DNA of 64,000 bases from Tenacibaculum skagerrakense. Its GTDB lineage: Bacteria > Bacteroidota > Bacteroidia > Flavobacteriales > Flavobacteriaceae. The translations under genes and the position numbers were made by a program. The notes below the pieces were generated by a model. That model did no database searches and had not been told where the DNA came from. It saw nothing but the letters and a program-made list of their open reading frames with translations. Location: assembly GCF_004345825.1 (NCBI RefSeq), contig NZ_SLXM01000001.1, positions 310,001-374,000 on the forward strand. The letters are read 5' to 3'. This document shows, one piece after another, positions 1 to 9,263 of this stretch. Position 1 is the first letter of the stretch. Every line of letters starts with the position of its first letter.

Positions 1-1356
1 TGTTGTAATTCTGAATCTTGATTTGAAACGTTGTACTAATCCCATATACGCAGCTAACGGACATCCAAAACGACACCAAACTCGGTTTCCTAAAATTGGG
101 TAGAAACCTGTTCCAATAACTCCAGAGAATATTGATCCGATAAAGAATCCGTAACTGCTTTGAATATCATAAGCAGATAAACCAAATACAACTTCTTTCC
201 AACTTTCTATTTCAGCAAAATAGGTGTATAGAGTTAAAGCGGTCATTAATGTAGCAAATACTAAAACTCCATGAATTAACCAACGTTCAACTTTCCAAGA
301 GAATAATGATTTACTTGATAATTGACGATAGGGATCTCCTAAAGTTTCGGCTAAACCACCACAACCACAAACCCAAGAACAGTACCAACGTTTCCCATAG
401 AAATATACCATTACCGGTACAATAACTAATGTTAAAAGTATTCCCCAAACTAGCATAAATATTCCTAGGTTTCCGCTTCCAATTAAATTATTGATGTTCC
501 AATCAAAGAAGAACGTATAGTTTAAAGGCCAAGCATTTTTAAAGTCGAACCAAGGCTGGTTAAAAGCCACTAAAATTTCTGGAATCAAAAAAGCAAAAGC
601 AATCTGAAAAAAAAGAACAACTGCTGTTCTTACAATTTGATAATTATTATGGCGATATTTTATGAACATACGAACAGCAAAAACTGTCATTACCGCACAA
701 TACATAAATCCATATAAAAACCACTGGCTAGAATCGTTGCCACTTAATCCTTTACTAATTCCGTTTACTGATAAAATTGGATTTATTAAGTAGTTTGGAA
801 AGAAGTATAATAACATGTAGAATCCTACAAAGAAAACAAATGCTACCATTCCAAGAATTCCTCTATTAGTTGCTGAGTGCTGAAAAATTCCATTATTCTT
901 TATTCCAGGAGGTCCTAATAATTGGTAATCTGCCCCAAAGTATACCAAACCACCAAGAATAGCAAATCCAAAAGTTACTAAAAAGAACAATCCAATGTTA
1001 TTAGCTACCCATCCAGTTGCAGAAGCTCGAGCTAATGGATACACAAAATCTTTATAGGTTTTGTTCCATTTAATCCAAATAATTTTTTCCCACGCAATTT
1101 CTTGTTGGCTTTTATGATATTCATTGGATTTTTTAGCATTTTCAATTAGAATGCTAGTTAATTGAGCAGTGCTCAATTCTTTACCAACGATTTCTTTTTT
1201 AGCATTTTCTATAAAATATTCACTTTTAACTTGTTGAGAAGCCCAAGAATTAAAAGCCTCTTCATTTACCTTATTCTTACCTGTAAAAATGCTTGCTGTA
1301 AAAATGGCGAATCCAATTAAACTGATTACAAGGCCTATATTTTTAACTACTTTCAT
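1..1356 (-). CDS. 4Fe-4S-binding polytopic membrane protein (partial, C-terminus outside window)
   Basis: The reading frame opens with ATG at 1356 and stays open to the window edge (452 codons), so the C-terminus is missing. An N-terminal membrane anchor is followed by a soluble segment rich in Lys/Glu and then several hydrophobic spans. Two cysteine clusters are visible: CSWVCGCGG near residue 325 and WCRFGCPLAAYMG near residue 425, each after a membrane span. This pairing is typical of NosR/CcoG-like ferredoxin-type membrane proteins that carry electrons across the inner membrane. It starts 13 bases after the stop of the flavoprotein at 1370-2713, so the two probably form an operon in which the flavoprotein and the Fe-S protein share an electron route. 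The exact substrate is unknown. Confidence 0.75.
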   Translation of the reverse strand, partial: MKVVKNIGLVISLIGFAIFTASIFTGKNKVNEEAFNSWASQQVKSEYFIENAKKEIVGKELSTAQLTSILIENAKKSNEYHKSQQEIAWEKIIWIKWNKTYKDFVYPLARASATGWVANNIGLFFLVTFGFAILGGLVYFGADYQLLGPPGIKNNGIFQHSATNRGILGMVAFVFFVGFYMLLYFFPNYLINPILSVNGISKGLSGNDSSQWFLYGFMYCAVMTVFAVRMFIKYRHNNYQIVRTAVVLFFQIAFAFLIPEILVAFNQPWFDFKNAWPLNYTFFFDWNINNLIGSGNLGIFMLVWGILLTLVIVPVMVYFYGKRWYCSWVCGCGGLAETLGDPYRQLSSKSLFSWKVERWLIHGVLVFATLMTALTLYTYFAEIESWKEVVFGLSAYDIQSSYGFFIGSIFSGVIGTGFYPILGNRVWCRFGCPLAAYMGLVQRFKSRFRITT

Positions 1357-1369
1357 TGTATTCTACTTT

Positions 1370-2713
1370 TTATGCTTTGCTAAATATGCGTTTCCAACTT
1401 TTCTTTTTTACCTTAATATTTGTTCCATGCTCCTTATTGAATTTTGCAACAATTTCTTGTTCGTGTTGTTTGTAAAATTCTGGATCAAAATTAGCATCAG
1501 CTAAATGTGCAAGTACATGATTTACAGATTTTTTTTCGGTTAATACGTTATCGAAAAACTCATGACGCATTCTAATTCCAAAAGTGTTTATACCTATAAA
1601 CTCTTTAGACTCTTTATCAAAGTTTATGTGGATAGCTTTTTTACCATCTTTATATTGCCAGAAGAAACGAGCTTCATTTTCTCTAGGTTTCGCCCAAACC
1701 CAACCATAGGTTTGATATTCTATATCAATAAATTTCGCAGAATTAAACCAATGTCCGGGTTTATATTCGGTTGGGTTATCACAAATAGTTTGTGCAACAG
1801 TTTCTCCCATCATTCTTCCCGTATACCAAACCGCTTCAATCGGTCTTCTTTGTCCAATAGCATCTCTTTGTTCAGCACAGTCACCAATAGCGTAAATGTC
1901 TTTAATATTTGTTTCTAAAGAACGGTTTACAAGCACTCCACGATTTGTTTCAATATTTGAACTCTTTACAAATTCTATGTTTGGAGAAACACCAGCGGTT
2001 AACCCAACAACATTACATTCAATTTCTTCACCAGTTTCAGTAATAATAATCGATTTAACCTGCCCTTTTTCGTCCGATTTAATTTCTTTTAGATTCACTC
2101 CCAAACGTAAATCAATATGATTGTCAAGAATTTCTTTATTAATCATTTCTGATTCTTGCTCTGGTAAAACTCCATTCCAAAAACTATTTTCTCTAACCAA
2201 AAAAGTTACCGGAATATTTCTACTATGAAGCATTTCTGCCAATTCAATTCCAATTAATCCACCACCTACAATTACTGCACGTTTACACATTTTGTTGTTA
2301 GGAGCATACTTTTCTAATTTTTCTAAATCCTGTTTATGGTACATTCCCATAACGCCTTCTAAATCTTGACCAGGCCAACCAAATTTATTAGGCTTAGAAC
2401 CCGTTGCAATGATTAATTTATCATATGGAAATGATTCGTTATTTTCTAGAATTAAACATTTATTTTCAGTATCAATACTGTTGACACGAGCCTGTTTTAA
2501 TTCGATGTTGTTTTTACTCCAAAACCAATCTTCATAAGGTTTGGTATTTTCAAACTTCATGTGTCCCATGTAAATGTACATGAGCGCTGTTCTAGAAAAG
2601 AAGTGAGGTGTTTCAGAAGAGATAATGGTAATTTTTTTGTCGGAAAGCTTTCGGATATGGCGTGCAGCCGTAACTCCAGAAATTCCATTACCAATAATAA
2701 CGATGTGTTCCAT
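1370..2713 (-). CDS. FAD/NAD(P)-dependent oxidoreductase
   Basis: A 447-residue pyridine-nucleotide-disulfide-oxidoreductase-fold flavoprotein. The N-terminus has an FAD-binding GNGISG dinucleotide motif (about residues 8-13), a second GGGLIG motif for NAD(P)H near residue 150, and the FAD-closing motif YAIGDCAE near residue 275. No redox-active CxxC pair is seen, which places it with the rubredoxin/ferredoxin-reductase or nitrite-reductase-like flavoproteins and away from thioredoxin or lipoamide reductases. It is the first gene of a two-gene minus-strand unit with the membrane Fe-S protein, so it may feed electrons from NAD(P)H to that protein. The partnership is inferred from spacing only. 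Confidence 0.85.
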   Translation of the reverse strand: MEHIVIIGNGISGVTAARHIRKLSDKKITIISSETPHFFSRTALMYIYMGHMKFENTKPYEDWFWSKNNIELKQARVNSIDTENKCLILENNESFPYDKLIIATGSKPNKFGWPGQDLEGVMGMYHKQDLEKLEKYAPNNKMCKRAVIVGGGLIGIELAEMLHSRNIPVTFLVRENSFWNGVLPEQESEMINKEILDNHIDLRLGVNLKEIKSDEKGQVKSIIITETGEEIECNVVGLTAGVSPNIEFVKSSNIETNRGVLVNRSLETNIKDIYAIGDCAEQRDAIGQRRPIEAVWYTGRMMGETVAQTICDNPTEYKPGHWFNSAKFIDIEYQTYGWVWAKPRENEARFFWQYKDGKKAIHINFDKESKEFIGINTFGIRMRHEFFDNVLTEKKSVNHVLAHLADANFDPEFYKQHEQEIVAKFNKEHGTNIKVKKKSWKRIFSKA

Positions 2714-2874
2714 GTTTTTGAGAATTGCTTATGCTTATGTCGATACAAAAGATAAGAATTTACGTTTGTTATTAATTTAGAACTATTTTAAATAGTAAAA
2801 GAAGAAAAATAAAAATGTAATTGAAGATAATTCTGTTCGACTTAGCAGGTGACTTTTTAAATACTATATAACAA

Positions 2875-3750
2875 ATGAAAAGAATTTCTATTTTAATAGC
2901 ACTAATGCTATTTAATATTACTTTATTTTCTCAGGAAGAGGAAAAAGAACAAAAAAACAATCTACAAGTATTTACTCCTTCAAAATTATTAAACAAGGGA
3001 CAGTGGGATATTAAATGGTTTAATGGTTTATATACGCAAATTAAGCAGACAGGAGCTAGCAATAGTGATTCAGGAGATATTGCACGACAAAATTTTTTCA
3101 CATCAACTTTAGAAGTATTTACGGGTATTTCAGATAATAACAGAATAAATGTAGGAGGAATTATCGAATTCCGCTCAAATACATTTGGAGGAAGACAAGC
3201 ACTTTCAGTATTTAGTTTAGAAGATACCAATTCAGATAGAAAAGGAATTTCATCGATTGCTCCTTCTGTTAAAATTCAACCTTTTGAAAACATTGGAAAT
3301 TTCTCTATTCAGAGTGCAATTCATATTCCATTATTAGAAAGTGGAGATGAGCAAAATGCAGAAGGATTTTTAGATCAGACTGCATGGTCTTTTCAAAACA
3401 GATTTTTTTACGATTATACCTTTGCTAGCGGAAAATGGCAGTTGTTTACAGAGTTAAATACTGAGTATGGTTTTGGAGACGATAAAAGTTTTGCAAATAA
3501 TACGTTCTTAGTAGTTCCGGGTGCATTTATAAGTTACTTTCCAACTCAAGAAGCTACTGTATTAGCATTTGCGCAACATTCACAACGTTTTGGAGATTTT
3601 GAACAAGACAATACTTCATTAGGATTTGGAGGGAAATATCAGCTTACAGATGTGTTAAATATTGAAGTATTATACAGTAATATAGTTAGAGGATATAACT
3701 TTCAGGGACTTGGAGAAACTTATAGCTTAGGACTAAGAGCTTTATTTTAA
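2875..3750 (+). CDS. Predicted outer-membrane beta-barrel protein, unknown function
   Basis: 291 residues with a clear signal peptide (MKRISILIALMLFNITLFSQ). The mature part is made of alternating polar/hydrophobic strands and ends in a strand terminating with Phe (LGLRALF), the usual end of an outer-membrane barrel. I do not recognise a specific family. It lies divergent from the flavoprotein gene, with both promoters in the 160-base gap, and is followed 47 bases later by the glycosidase-like lipoprotein, so it may head the 2875-6075 group. Role unknown; a pore or transport barrel is possible. Confidence 0.6.
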   Translation: MKRISILIALMLFNITLFSQEEEKEQKNNLQVFTPSKLLNKGQWDIKWFNGLYTQIKQTGASNSDSGDIARQNFFTSTLEVFTGISDNNRINVGGIIEFRSNTFGGRQALSVFSLEDTNSDRKGISSIAPSVKIQPFENIGNFSIQSAIHIPLLESGDEQNAEGFLDQTAWSFQNRFFYDYTFASGKWQLFTELNTEYGFGDDKSFANNTFLVVPGAFISYFPTQEATVLAFAQHSQRFGDFEQDNTSLGFGGKYQLTDVLNIEVLYSNIVRGYNFQGLGETYSLGLRALF

Positions 3751-3797
3751 GATTATTTTACTGGAAGAAAATGATTCTTAATCGTTATTTTTAACGT

Positions 3798-4799
3798 ATG
3801 AGAGTTAAATTATTTATCGTACTATTTGGTTTTTCATTTTTCTTTTCTTGTAATAGTCAGAAGAAAAAGATAAACGGATTAAGTTTTGTAGCCTCATCAG
3901 AAGCTATAAATGATAAGCATATACAACCCGTAAAAAAGGCATCAGCAAATTATGTTTCGCTGATGCCTTTCGGATTTATAAGAGATTTGTCATCGCCCAA
4001 CATACGATTTAACGCAACTAGGCAATGGTTTGGTGAAAAAAAAGAAGGAATTAAGCAGTATGCAACGAGCTTTTCTGAACAACAAATTGAAGTAATGCTT
4101 AAACCTCAAATTTGGGTTTCTAGAGGCGAGTTTACAGGGTATATAGAAATGAAATCTGAAGAACAATGGCAACAACTAGAGAATACCTATACACAGTTTA
4201 TTTTAGAGTTTGCCGAAGTAGCTCAAGAGATTAAAGCGCCTATTTTTTGTATCGGAACAGAGTTAGAAAAGTTTGTGATTAATAGACCTAAGTATTGGAT
4301 GAATCTAATCAAAGAAATACGTAAAGTTTACAAAGGAAAACTAACATATGCAGCAAATTGGGATGAGTTCAAGAGAGTACCTTTTTGGCAAGAATTAGAT
4401 TATATCGGTGTAGATGCTTATTTTCCATTGAGCGATCAAAAAACGCCAACAGTTCAAGAGTTTGAAGATGGATGGCAATCACATAAAAAGGTGATATCTG
4501 AAATTCAAAATAAATTTAAAAAACCAGTGTTATTTACAGAGTTTGGATACAGAAGTGTTTTTTATACAGGAAAAGAACCTTGGAAATCAGACCGAATAAA
4601 AGGAGAAGTAGATTTAGTTGGACAGTTAAACGCGACACAAGCAATCTATAATCAGTTTTGGAAAGAAGATTGGTTTGCTGGTGGTTTTTTATGGAAATGG
4701 TTTCATGATCATGAAGAAGTTGGAGGAGAAAACAATAATAGATTTACACCCCAAAATAAACCAGTAGAAAAATTAATTCAAAAATTATATGCCCAATAG
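3798..4799 (+). CDS. Lipoprotein glycoside hydrolase, GH113-like (beta-mannanase type TIM barrel)
   Basis: 333 residues. The N-terminus is a lipoprotein signal with Cys18 in FFFSCNS, so it should be anchored in the outer or inner membrane facing the periplasm or the surface. The body reads as a TIM barrel of clan GH-A: candidate acid/base glutamate in CIGTELE (Glu155 or Glu157) and nucleophile Glu248 in VLFTEFGYRS, plus aromatic-rich loops and a terminal GGFLWKWFHDHE strand. The GH113 family (mannan-active) is the closest I know; true substrate cannot be read from sequence. Its stop overlaps the start of the next gene (4789-4799), implying translational coupling to the BamA-like protein. Confidence 0.72.
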   Translation: MRVKLFIVLFGFSFFFSCNSQKKKINGLSFVASSEAINDKHIQPVKKASANYVSLMPFGFIRDLSSPNIRFNATRQWFGEKKEGIKQYATSFSEQQIEVMLKPQIWVSRGEFTGYIEMKSEEQWQQLENTYTQFILEFAEVAQEIKAPIFCIGTELEKFVINRPKYWMNLIKEIRKVYKGKLTYAANWDEFKRVPFWQELDYIGVDAYFPLSDQKTPTVQEFEDGWQSHKKVISEIQNKFKKPVLFTEFGYRSVFYTGKEPWKSDRIKGEVDLVGQLNATQAIYNQFWKEDWFAGGFLWKWFHDHEEVGGENNNRFTPQNKPVEKLIQKLYAQ

Positions 4800-6075
4800 C
4801 GTGCTTCTCAAACATATTTTTAAAAAAATAATATTTACTTTTTGTTTGCTCGCTTTCCTGAGTGTAAAAGCTCAAGTGAAAATGGTGTATGATGTCAAAA
4901 TAAAAGGTGTAAAAAAAACGAATCCTACATTCATAAAAAAGTTATTAGAGACCAAATCGGGAAGGGTTTTAGACTCTTTAACTCTTGAAAAAGACATCAC
5001 AACTCTAAAAAGATTGCCTGGAGTATCGCATGCTTATTATCAAGTTTTTCACTCACACGATAATTTATATAATGTATTTGTATACATTCAAGAAAACTTT
5101 ACCATCATTCCTGAATTAGGTTTTTGGACAACAACAAACAACCAGTTTGCCTATAAAATAGGAGTGTATGAGTATAATTTTTTAGGAAGAAATATTGCTA
5201 TCGGAGGGTTTTACCAGAATAATGGATACAATACCTATTCTTTTAATGTTAGAGCACCTAATTTGTTTACTAGAAAACTAGGTTTGGCTTTTACACACCA
5301 AAATTGGAAGAGCGAAGAACCTTTATTTTTTGATAATCAATCTGCTAACTATTTATATAATAATATTTCCACAGAAATTTTAGGTTTGTATCAAATAGAT
5401 TTTAATCATCATTTAACTTTTGGGATTAATTACTTTCAAGAGAAATACGAGTACTTACGTGGAGCTACAAGTCCTAATGTTCCGCAAAATTTAAAAGTTG
5501 ATAAAATTCTTTATAAGCTATTATATAATTATGAAGATTTGGAGTATTACTATCATTATTTAGACGGTTTTAAAAACATCTTATACCTTCAGTATGTTAC
5601 TTCTGAAAACGACTTTCAAGATCAGTTTGTTATTGCTTGGAACGACTTTTTTTACTTCGATAGAATTGGTAAAAAAGGAAATTGGGCAAATAGATTGCGA
5701 ATTGGTTTTGCTTCGAATAACGAATCACCTTTTGCTCCGTTTGCATTAGATAACAATATAAATTTAAGAGGTGTTGGAATTATAGTAGATAGAGGAACTG
5801 CGAGTATCGTTTATAATACAGAATACCGACATACTTTATACGATAAAAAGTGGTTTGCTTTACAAGCTAATGCTTTTATAGATGCTGGAACATGGAGACA
5901 ACCAGGAGGAGAAATTAATGACTTTTGGGAAGATCGAAATATTCAATTATTCTCAGGTGTTGGTTTACGATTTATCAATAAAAAAATATATAATGCTATT
6001 TTTAGAATTGATTATGGCTTCAGTCTAAGGAATAATACTAAAGGATTAGTTTTTGGTATTGGGCAGTACTTTTAA
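4789..6075 (+). CDS. POTRA plus BamA/Omp85-like outer-membrane protein
   Basis: 428 residues; signal peptide ends at VKAQ (about residue 29). After it comes one POTRA-like segment (VYDVKIKGVKKTNPTFIKK, then repeated Leu/Thr turns), followed by a barrel of aromatic-rich strands ending in FGIGQYF with a C-terminal Phe. This is the size of the short one-POTRA Omp85-related proteins common in Flavobacteria, far shorter than BamA itself (about 800). The ATG at 4789 lies inside the end of the upstream glycosidase gene, so the pair is coupled. A secretion or lipid-related role is possible; none is shown. Confidence 0.7.
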   Translation: MPNSVLLKHIFKKIIFTFCLLAFLSVKAQVKMVYDVKIKGVKKTNPTFIKKLLETKSGRVLDSLTLEKDITTLKRLPGVSHAYYQVFHSHDNLYNVFVYIQENFTIIPELGFWTTTNNQFAYKIGVYEYNFLGRNIAIGGFYQNNGYNTYSFNVRAPNLFTRKLGLAFTHQNWKSEEPLFFDNQSANYLYNNISTEILGLYQIDFNHHLTFGINYFQEKYEYLRGATSPNVPQNLKVDKILYKLLYNYEDLEYYYHYLDGFKNILYLQYVTSENDFQDQFVIAWNDFFYFDRIGKKGNWANRLRIGFASNNESPFAPFALDNNINLRGVGIIVDRGTASIVYNTEYRHTLYDKKWFALQANAFIDAGTWRQPGGEINDFWEDRNIQLFSGVGLRFINKKIYNAIFRIDYGFSLRNNTKGLVFGIGQYF

Positions 6076-6214
6076 TTTATTTAAAGCACATGCTTATTAA
6101 ACGTGTAAAAGGGTGTTTTTCCTGAGGATTTTCCCTGTTTTTTCTGGTTTACAGTTTTTTATATGTAGAGATTTTGTACTTTCTCTTTATAATTAAATAA
6201 ACACCCCCCAGTTT

Positions 6215-6638
6215 ATGAAAACGCTTAAATTTAACAGAGCAATGTTACGCTCTACTTCTATTTTGGTAACAATTCCTGTGATATCACAGGATAAATCTAA
6301 TGAAATAAGGAAAATAATATCCAAGTTCCTATGGAAAGAAAAGAAAAATAATTTTGTTTAATGATTTTTTAATCAAACAGAACTTTTCTTCAAATCAAAA
6401 CATTCTAAGCTCCCTAAAAAAATAACCTTCTAAAGGAGCGTATAGGGATAGCGATTTTATTAAATATCAACGTTTGAAACACCGACTGGATTCCGTGGTA
6501 GTTAAGTGGGTTTTTAGCTGTAAATAACAGATAATCAAACACTATCGGTGGTATATGTAATAATTCTGAACACAATGTAATGTGGAAATCCACAAATACT
6601 TGTGTAAAGAGTTTAATAATTTAATGTACATCTAACAA
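6215..6638 (+). pseudogene. Decayed tandem copy of the 5' end of the T9SS Asp-box gene
   Basis: The 579-base gap between 6076 and 6654 is not empty. At 6215 an ATG opens a 48-codon frame (MKTLKFNRAMLRSTSILV...) that matches the start of the gene at 6655 (MKTLKPKRVVFRFTTILF...) and stops at 6361. Further on, 6385-6500 still aligns: DSDFIKYQRLKH here against DGDFVKYQRWKH in the intact protein, with frameshifts between. Both starts are preceded by the same leader, AATAAACACCCC...CAGTTT (6196-6214 and 6637-6654). A last fragment (6541-6627) encodes VMWKSTN, resembling the GLWKTSD repeat. The copy is therefore a relic of a tandem duplication, deeply deleted. Confidence 0.78.
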
Positions 6639-6654
6639 TAAACACCCCCAGTTT

Positions 6655-9180
6655 ATGAAAACTCTAAAGCCAAAGAGAGTGGTATTCCGCTTTACTACTA
6701 TTTTATTTTTTATTTTATTAAAAGTTTCTGCGTTCCCACAGGACATACCTAGAAACATAAAAGAAATTTTGTCTAACCCTTATAAAAAAGAAGGGAAAAA
6801 GGTCTTTTTCAAGGACATTGTCGCCGAAGCTGATTTATTTTTTAAGCGAAAACATTCAAATCGTTCAAAAAGAGAACTTGCTGAAGGTGAATTTCGAGAT
6901 GGTGATTTTGTGAAATATCAACGCTGGAAACACTTTTGGAAGTACCGATTAAAAGATGATGGTAGCTTAGGTGATATAAGTTACAAGGAGTCTGATAATC
7001 AATTTTCAAGGCGTGCATCATGTGATGATTCAGCTTTTAATGTAGCTTGGAAAGAAACGAATTACAATGGTAATTTTGGATATCAAATTGATATGGGCCG
7101 TGTTAGCAGTATTGGCTTTCATCCTAAAGATCCTAATACATTTTATGTTGGTGCTGCCTTTGGTGGCCTATGGAAAACTTCAGATGGAGGAAATTCTTAC
7201 CAAAATATTAATGATAATCTTCCACACGCTGCAGTTTCAGATATTATTGTGAATTCTGAAAACCCTAACAGAATTTTTATTTCTTTGAGTGATATTGTTT
7301 GGTACGGTCCACCATCTATTGGAGTATTTCAATCTTTAGATGGAGGTCAAAAATTTTTACCAACAAGTTTATCATTTAGTTTATCAGAAGGTGTTAGAAT
7401 ATATGAAATGGAAGTAAATCCTAATAATCCTGCAGAGTTTTTAGTAGCTACTTCTGTTGGTTTATTTAGAACAACAGATTATTTTGATACTATAACTAAA
7501 GTTATTGATGCAGATGTTAGAGCAGTAAAATACAGTTTAAATAGTAATAATGTTTATGTAGGAGGATTTAATGGGCAATACTATTTGAGTACAGATTCAG
7601 GACAGTCGTTTAATTTTCACCAGGATTTTGGAAACGGACAGGTAAGAATTACTGTTTCTAGTGTGCCTAATTCAGGATACGTTGCAATTACCAATAGTAA
7701 TAGATTAAACATATCATCAAATCACGGAATGAGCTTTACTTCTAAAACATTACCAGAATCTAATTGTGTAGTATCTTTTGCAAACAATAGTGACTCGAAT
7801 ATAGTTGTAGGTAATTTTGATTGTTATGCCTCTTCGGATTATGGTCATACGTTTTATCCGACTTCTGATTGGTTGGGACATTCAGGATTGCCTATTGTAC
7901 ATGTAGATCAAAGAAACATTTATACCAATCCATTACAAAGTGATTATGTTTATTATTGTAATGACGGCGGTGTGTTTAGATATTCCCTGTCAGATAAGCG
8001 TTTTGCTAATTTATCTTCAGATTTATTTATAACACAATATTATGATATAGCCGTTTCTCAGTCAGATCCAAATGTACTTGGTGCTGGTTCACAAGATAAT
8101 GGAAGTATGACCAGAAATTCCAATGGAAGATGGCAAAGTTATGCGCCAACTGGTGATGGAATGGGACAAGAAATAGACCCTAATAACCCAAATAGGCGGT
8201 ATTTTTCATATCAATATGGAGGTTTAAGACGATGGGATTCAGGCATTGTTACAAATATTGCTCCTGAAGGAGAAGACGGAAAAGGTGATTGGGAAACTCC
8301 TTTTAAATTAGACCCAAATAATTCGGATCGAATAATTATTGGTTATCAAAATGTGTATGCATCTGATGATAATGGGGATAATTGGTATATTATAGGAAAT
8401 AGTGTAAGTCCTCATGGAGATTTAAACCAAATAGCCATAGCCAAGACAAACTCTAATAAAATATACGCTACAAAAAATCATTTTTTTTATAAGAAAAATG
8501 AGTCAAACAATACTTGGATAGAATATACTACACCATCTCATCAAAGTATTACAGATTTAGAGGTGCATCCAACAAATTCAAATATTGTTTATATATCTTA
8601 TGCTGGATATAGTGAGAACAAGAAAGTATATAAATCAATTGATGGAGGTTTGACTTGGGAAAATATATCGTATAACTTACCTAATTTACCAGTTTTTTCA
8701 ATAGAAGTATATGACACAATTCCAGGTTTAGTATTTCTAGGAACGTGTAATGGAGTTTATTATTTAGAGCCAGATGGTACCGAATGGAAAAAAATGGGAT
8801 GTTTGCCTAATACTGCTGTAAACGATATAGAGATTCAATATTTGAACGGAGATAAAATATTTATAGGAACACATGGAAGAGGTATTTTTGAAGCTTCTTT
8901 AGCTCCGTTAAACACCTCGTTAAGTACTGATAAAGAAGAGTTATCTCAGTTTACTATATATCCAAATCCAACACAAGGCGTTCTTAATTTTGATACTGCC
9001 ATAGATATAGATAGAGTAGTAGTGTATGATCTTCATGGGAGAAAACTTATATATAAGCTGAGTAAACAAGAAAATCAAGAAATTAAAAATATTGATATCT
9101 CTGGTTTTAGTAGCGGAATTTATTTAGTTGAGTTAAGAAAAGAGAATTTAAAAGCGGTTAGAAAAATAATTTTAGAATAG
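6655..9180 (+). CDS. Secreted Asp-box (BNR/sortilin-like) beta-propeller protein with T9SS sorting domain
   Basis: 841 residues. An N-terminal signal peptide is followed by a propeller with several Asp-box turns, for example LWKTSDGGNSYQNI (about residue 177) and YKSIDGGLTWENI (about residue 661), as in sialidase/VPS10-type propellers. No sialidase catalytic set is evident, so binding or scaffold functions are as likely as hydrolysis. The last 80 residues (FTIYPNPTQGVLNF ... SGIYLVELRKENLKAVRKIILE) form a type A T9SS C-terminal domain, so the protein should be exported and attached at the surface or released. It shares its leader with the decayed copy upstream and ends just before a bidirectional terminator. 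Confidence 0.85.
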   Translation: MKTLKPKRVVFRFTTILFFILLKVSAFPQDIPRNIKEILSNPYKKEGKKVFFKDIVAEADLFFKRKHSNRSKRELAEGEFRDGDFVKYQRWKHFWKYRLKDDGSLGDISYKESDNQFSRRASCDDSAFNVAWKETNYNGNFGYQIDMGRVSSIGFHPKDPNTFYVGAAFGGLWKTSDGGNSYQNINDNLPHAAVSDIIVNSENPNRIFISLSDIVWYGPPSIGVFQSLDGGQKFLPTSLSFSLSEGVRIYEMEVNPNNPAEFLVATSVGLFRTTDYFDTITKVIDADVRAVKYSLNSNNVYVGGFNGQYYLSTDSGQSFNFHQDFGNGQVRITVSSVPNSGYVAITNSNRLNISSNHGMSFTSKTLPESNCVVSFANNSDSNIVVGNFDCYASSDYGHTFYPTSDWLGHSGLPIVHVDQRNIYTNPLQSDYVYYCNDGGVFRYSLSDKRFANLSSDLFITQYYDIAVSQSDPNVLGAGSQDNGSMTRNSNGRWQSYAPTGDGMGQEIDPNNPNRRYFSYQYGGLRRWDSGIVTNIAPEGEDGKGDWETPFKLDPNNSDRIIIGYQNVYASDDNGDNWYIIGNSVSPHGDLNQIAIAKTNSNKIYATKNHFFYKKNESNNTWIEYTTPSHQSITDLEVHPTNSNIVYISYAGYSENKKVYKSIDGGLTWENISYNLPNLPVFSIEVYDTIPGLVFLGTCNGVYYLEPDGTEWKKMGCLPNTAVNDIEIQYLNGDKIFIGTHGRGIFEASLAPLNTSLSTDKEELSQFTIYPNPTQGVLNFDTAIDIDRVVVYDLHGRKLIYKLSKQENQEIKNIDISGFSSGIYLVELRKENLKAVRKIILE

Positions 9181-9202
9181 TATTCTTTAGCTAAGAATAT
9201 AA

Positions 9203-9234
9203 AAAAGCCACATTGAGAAAATAATGTGGCTTTT
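9203..9234. terminator. Bidirectional rho-independent terminator
   Basis: A 12-bp perfect stem, AAAAGCCACATT / AATGTGGCTTTT, with an 8-base loop. T-runs follow on both strands. It lies between the convergent genes 6655-9180 (+) and 9264-11351 (-) and can end both. Confidence 0.9.
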
Positions 9235-9263
9235 GTTTTTTATAAAATGTTATTTGATAGTTG

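Noticed and set aside
1562..2120. Plus-strand frames inside the flavoprotein gene
   Set aside because: Antisense shadows of the 1370-2713 gene; no start context.
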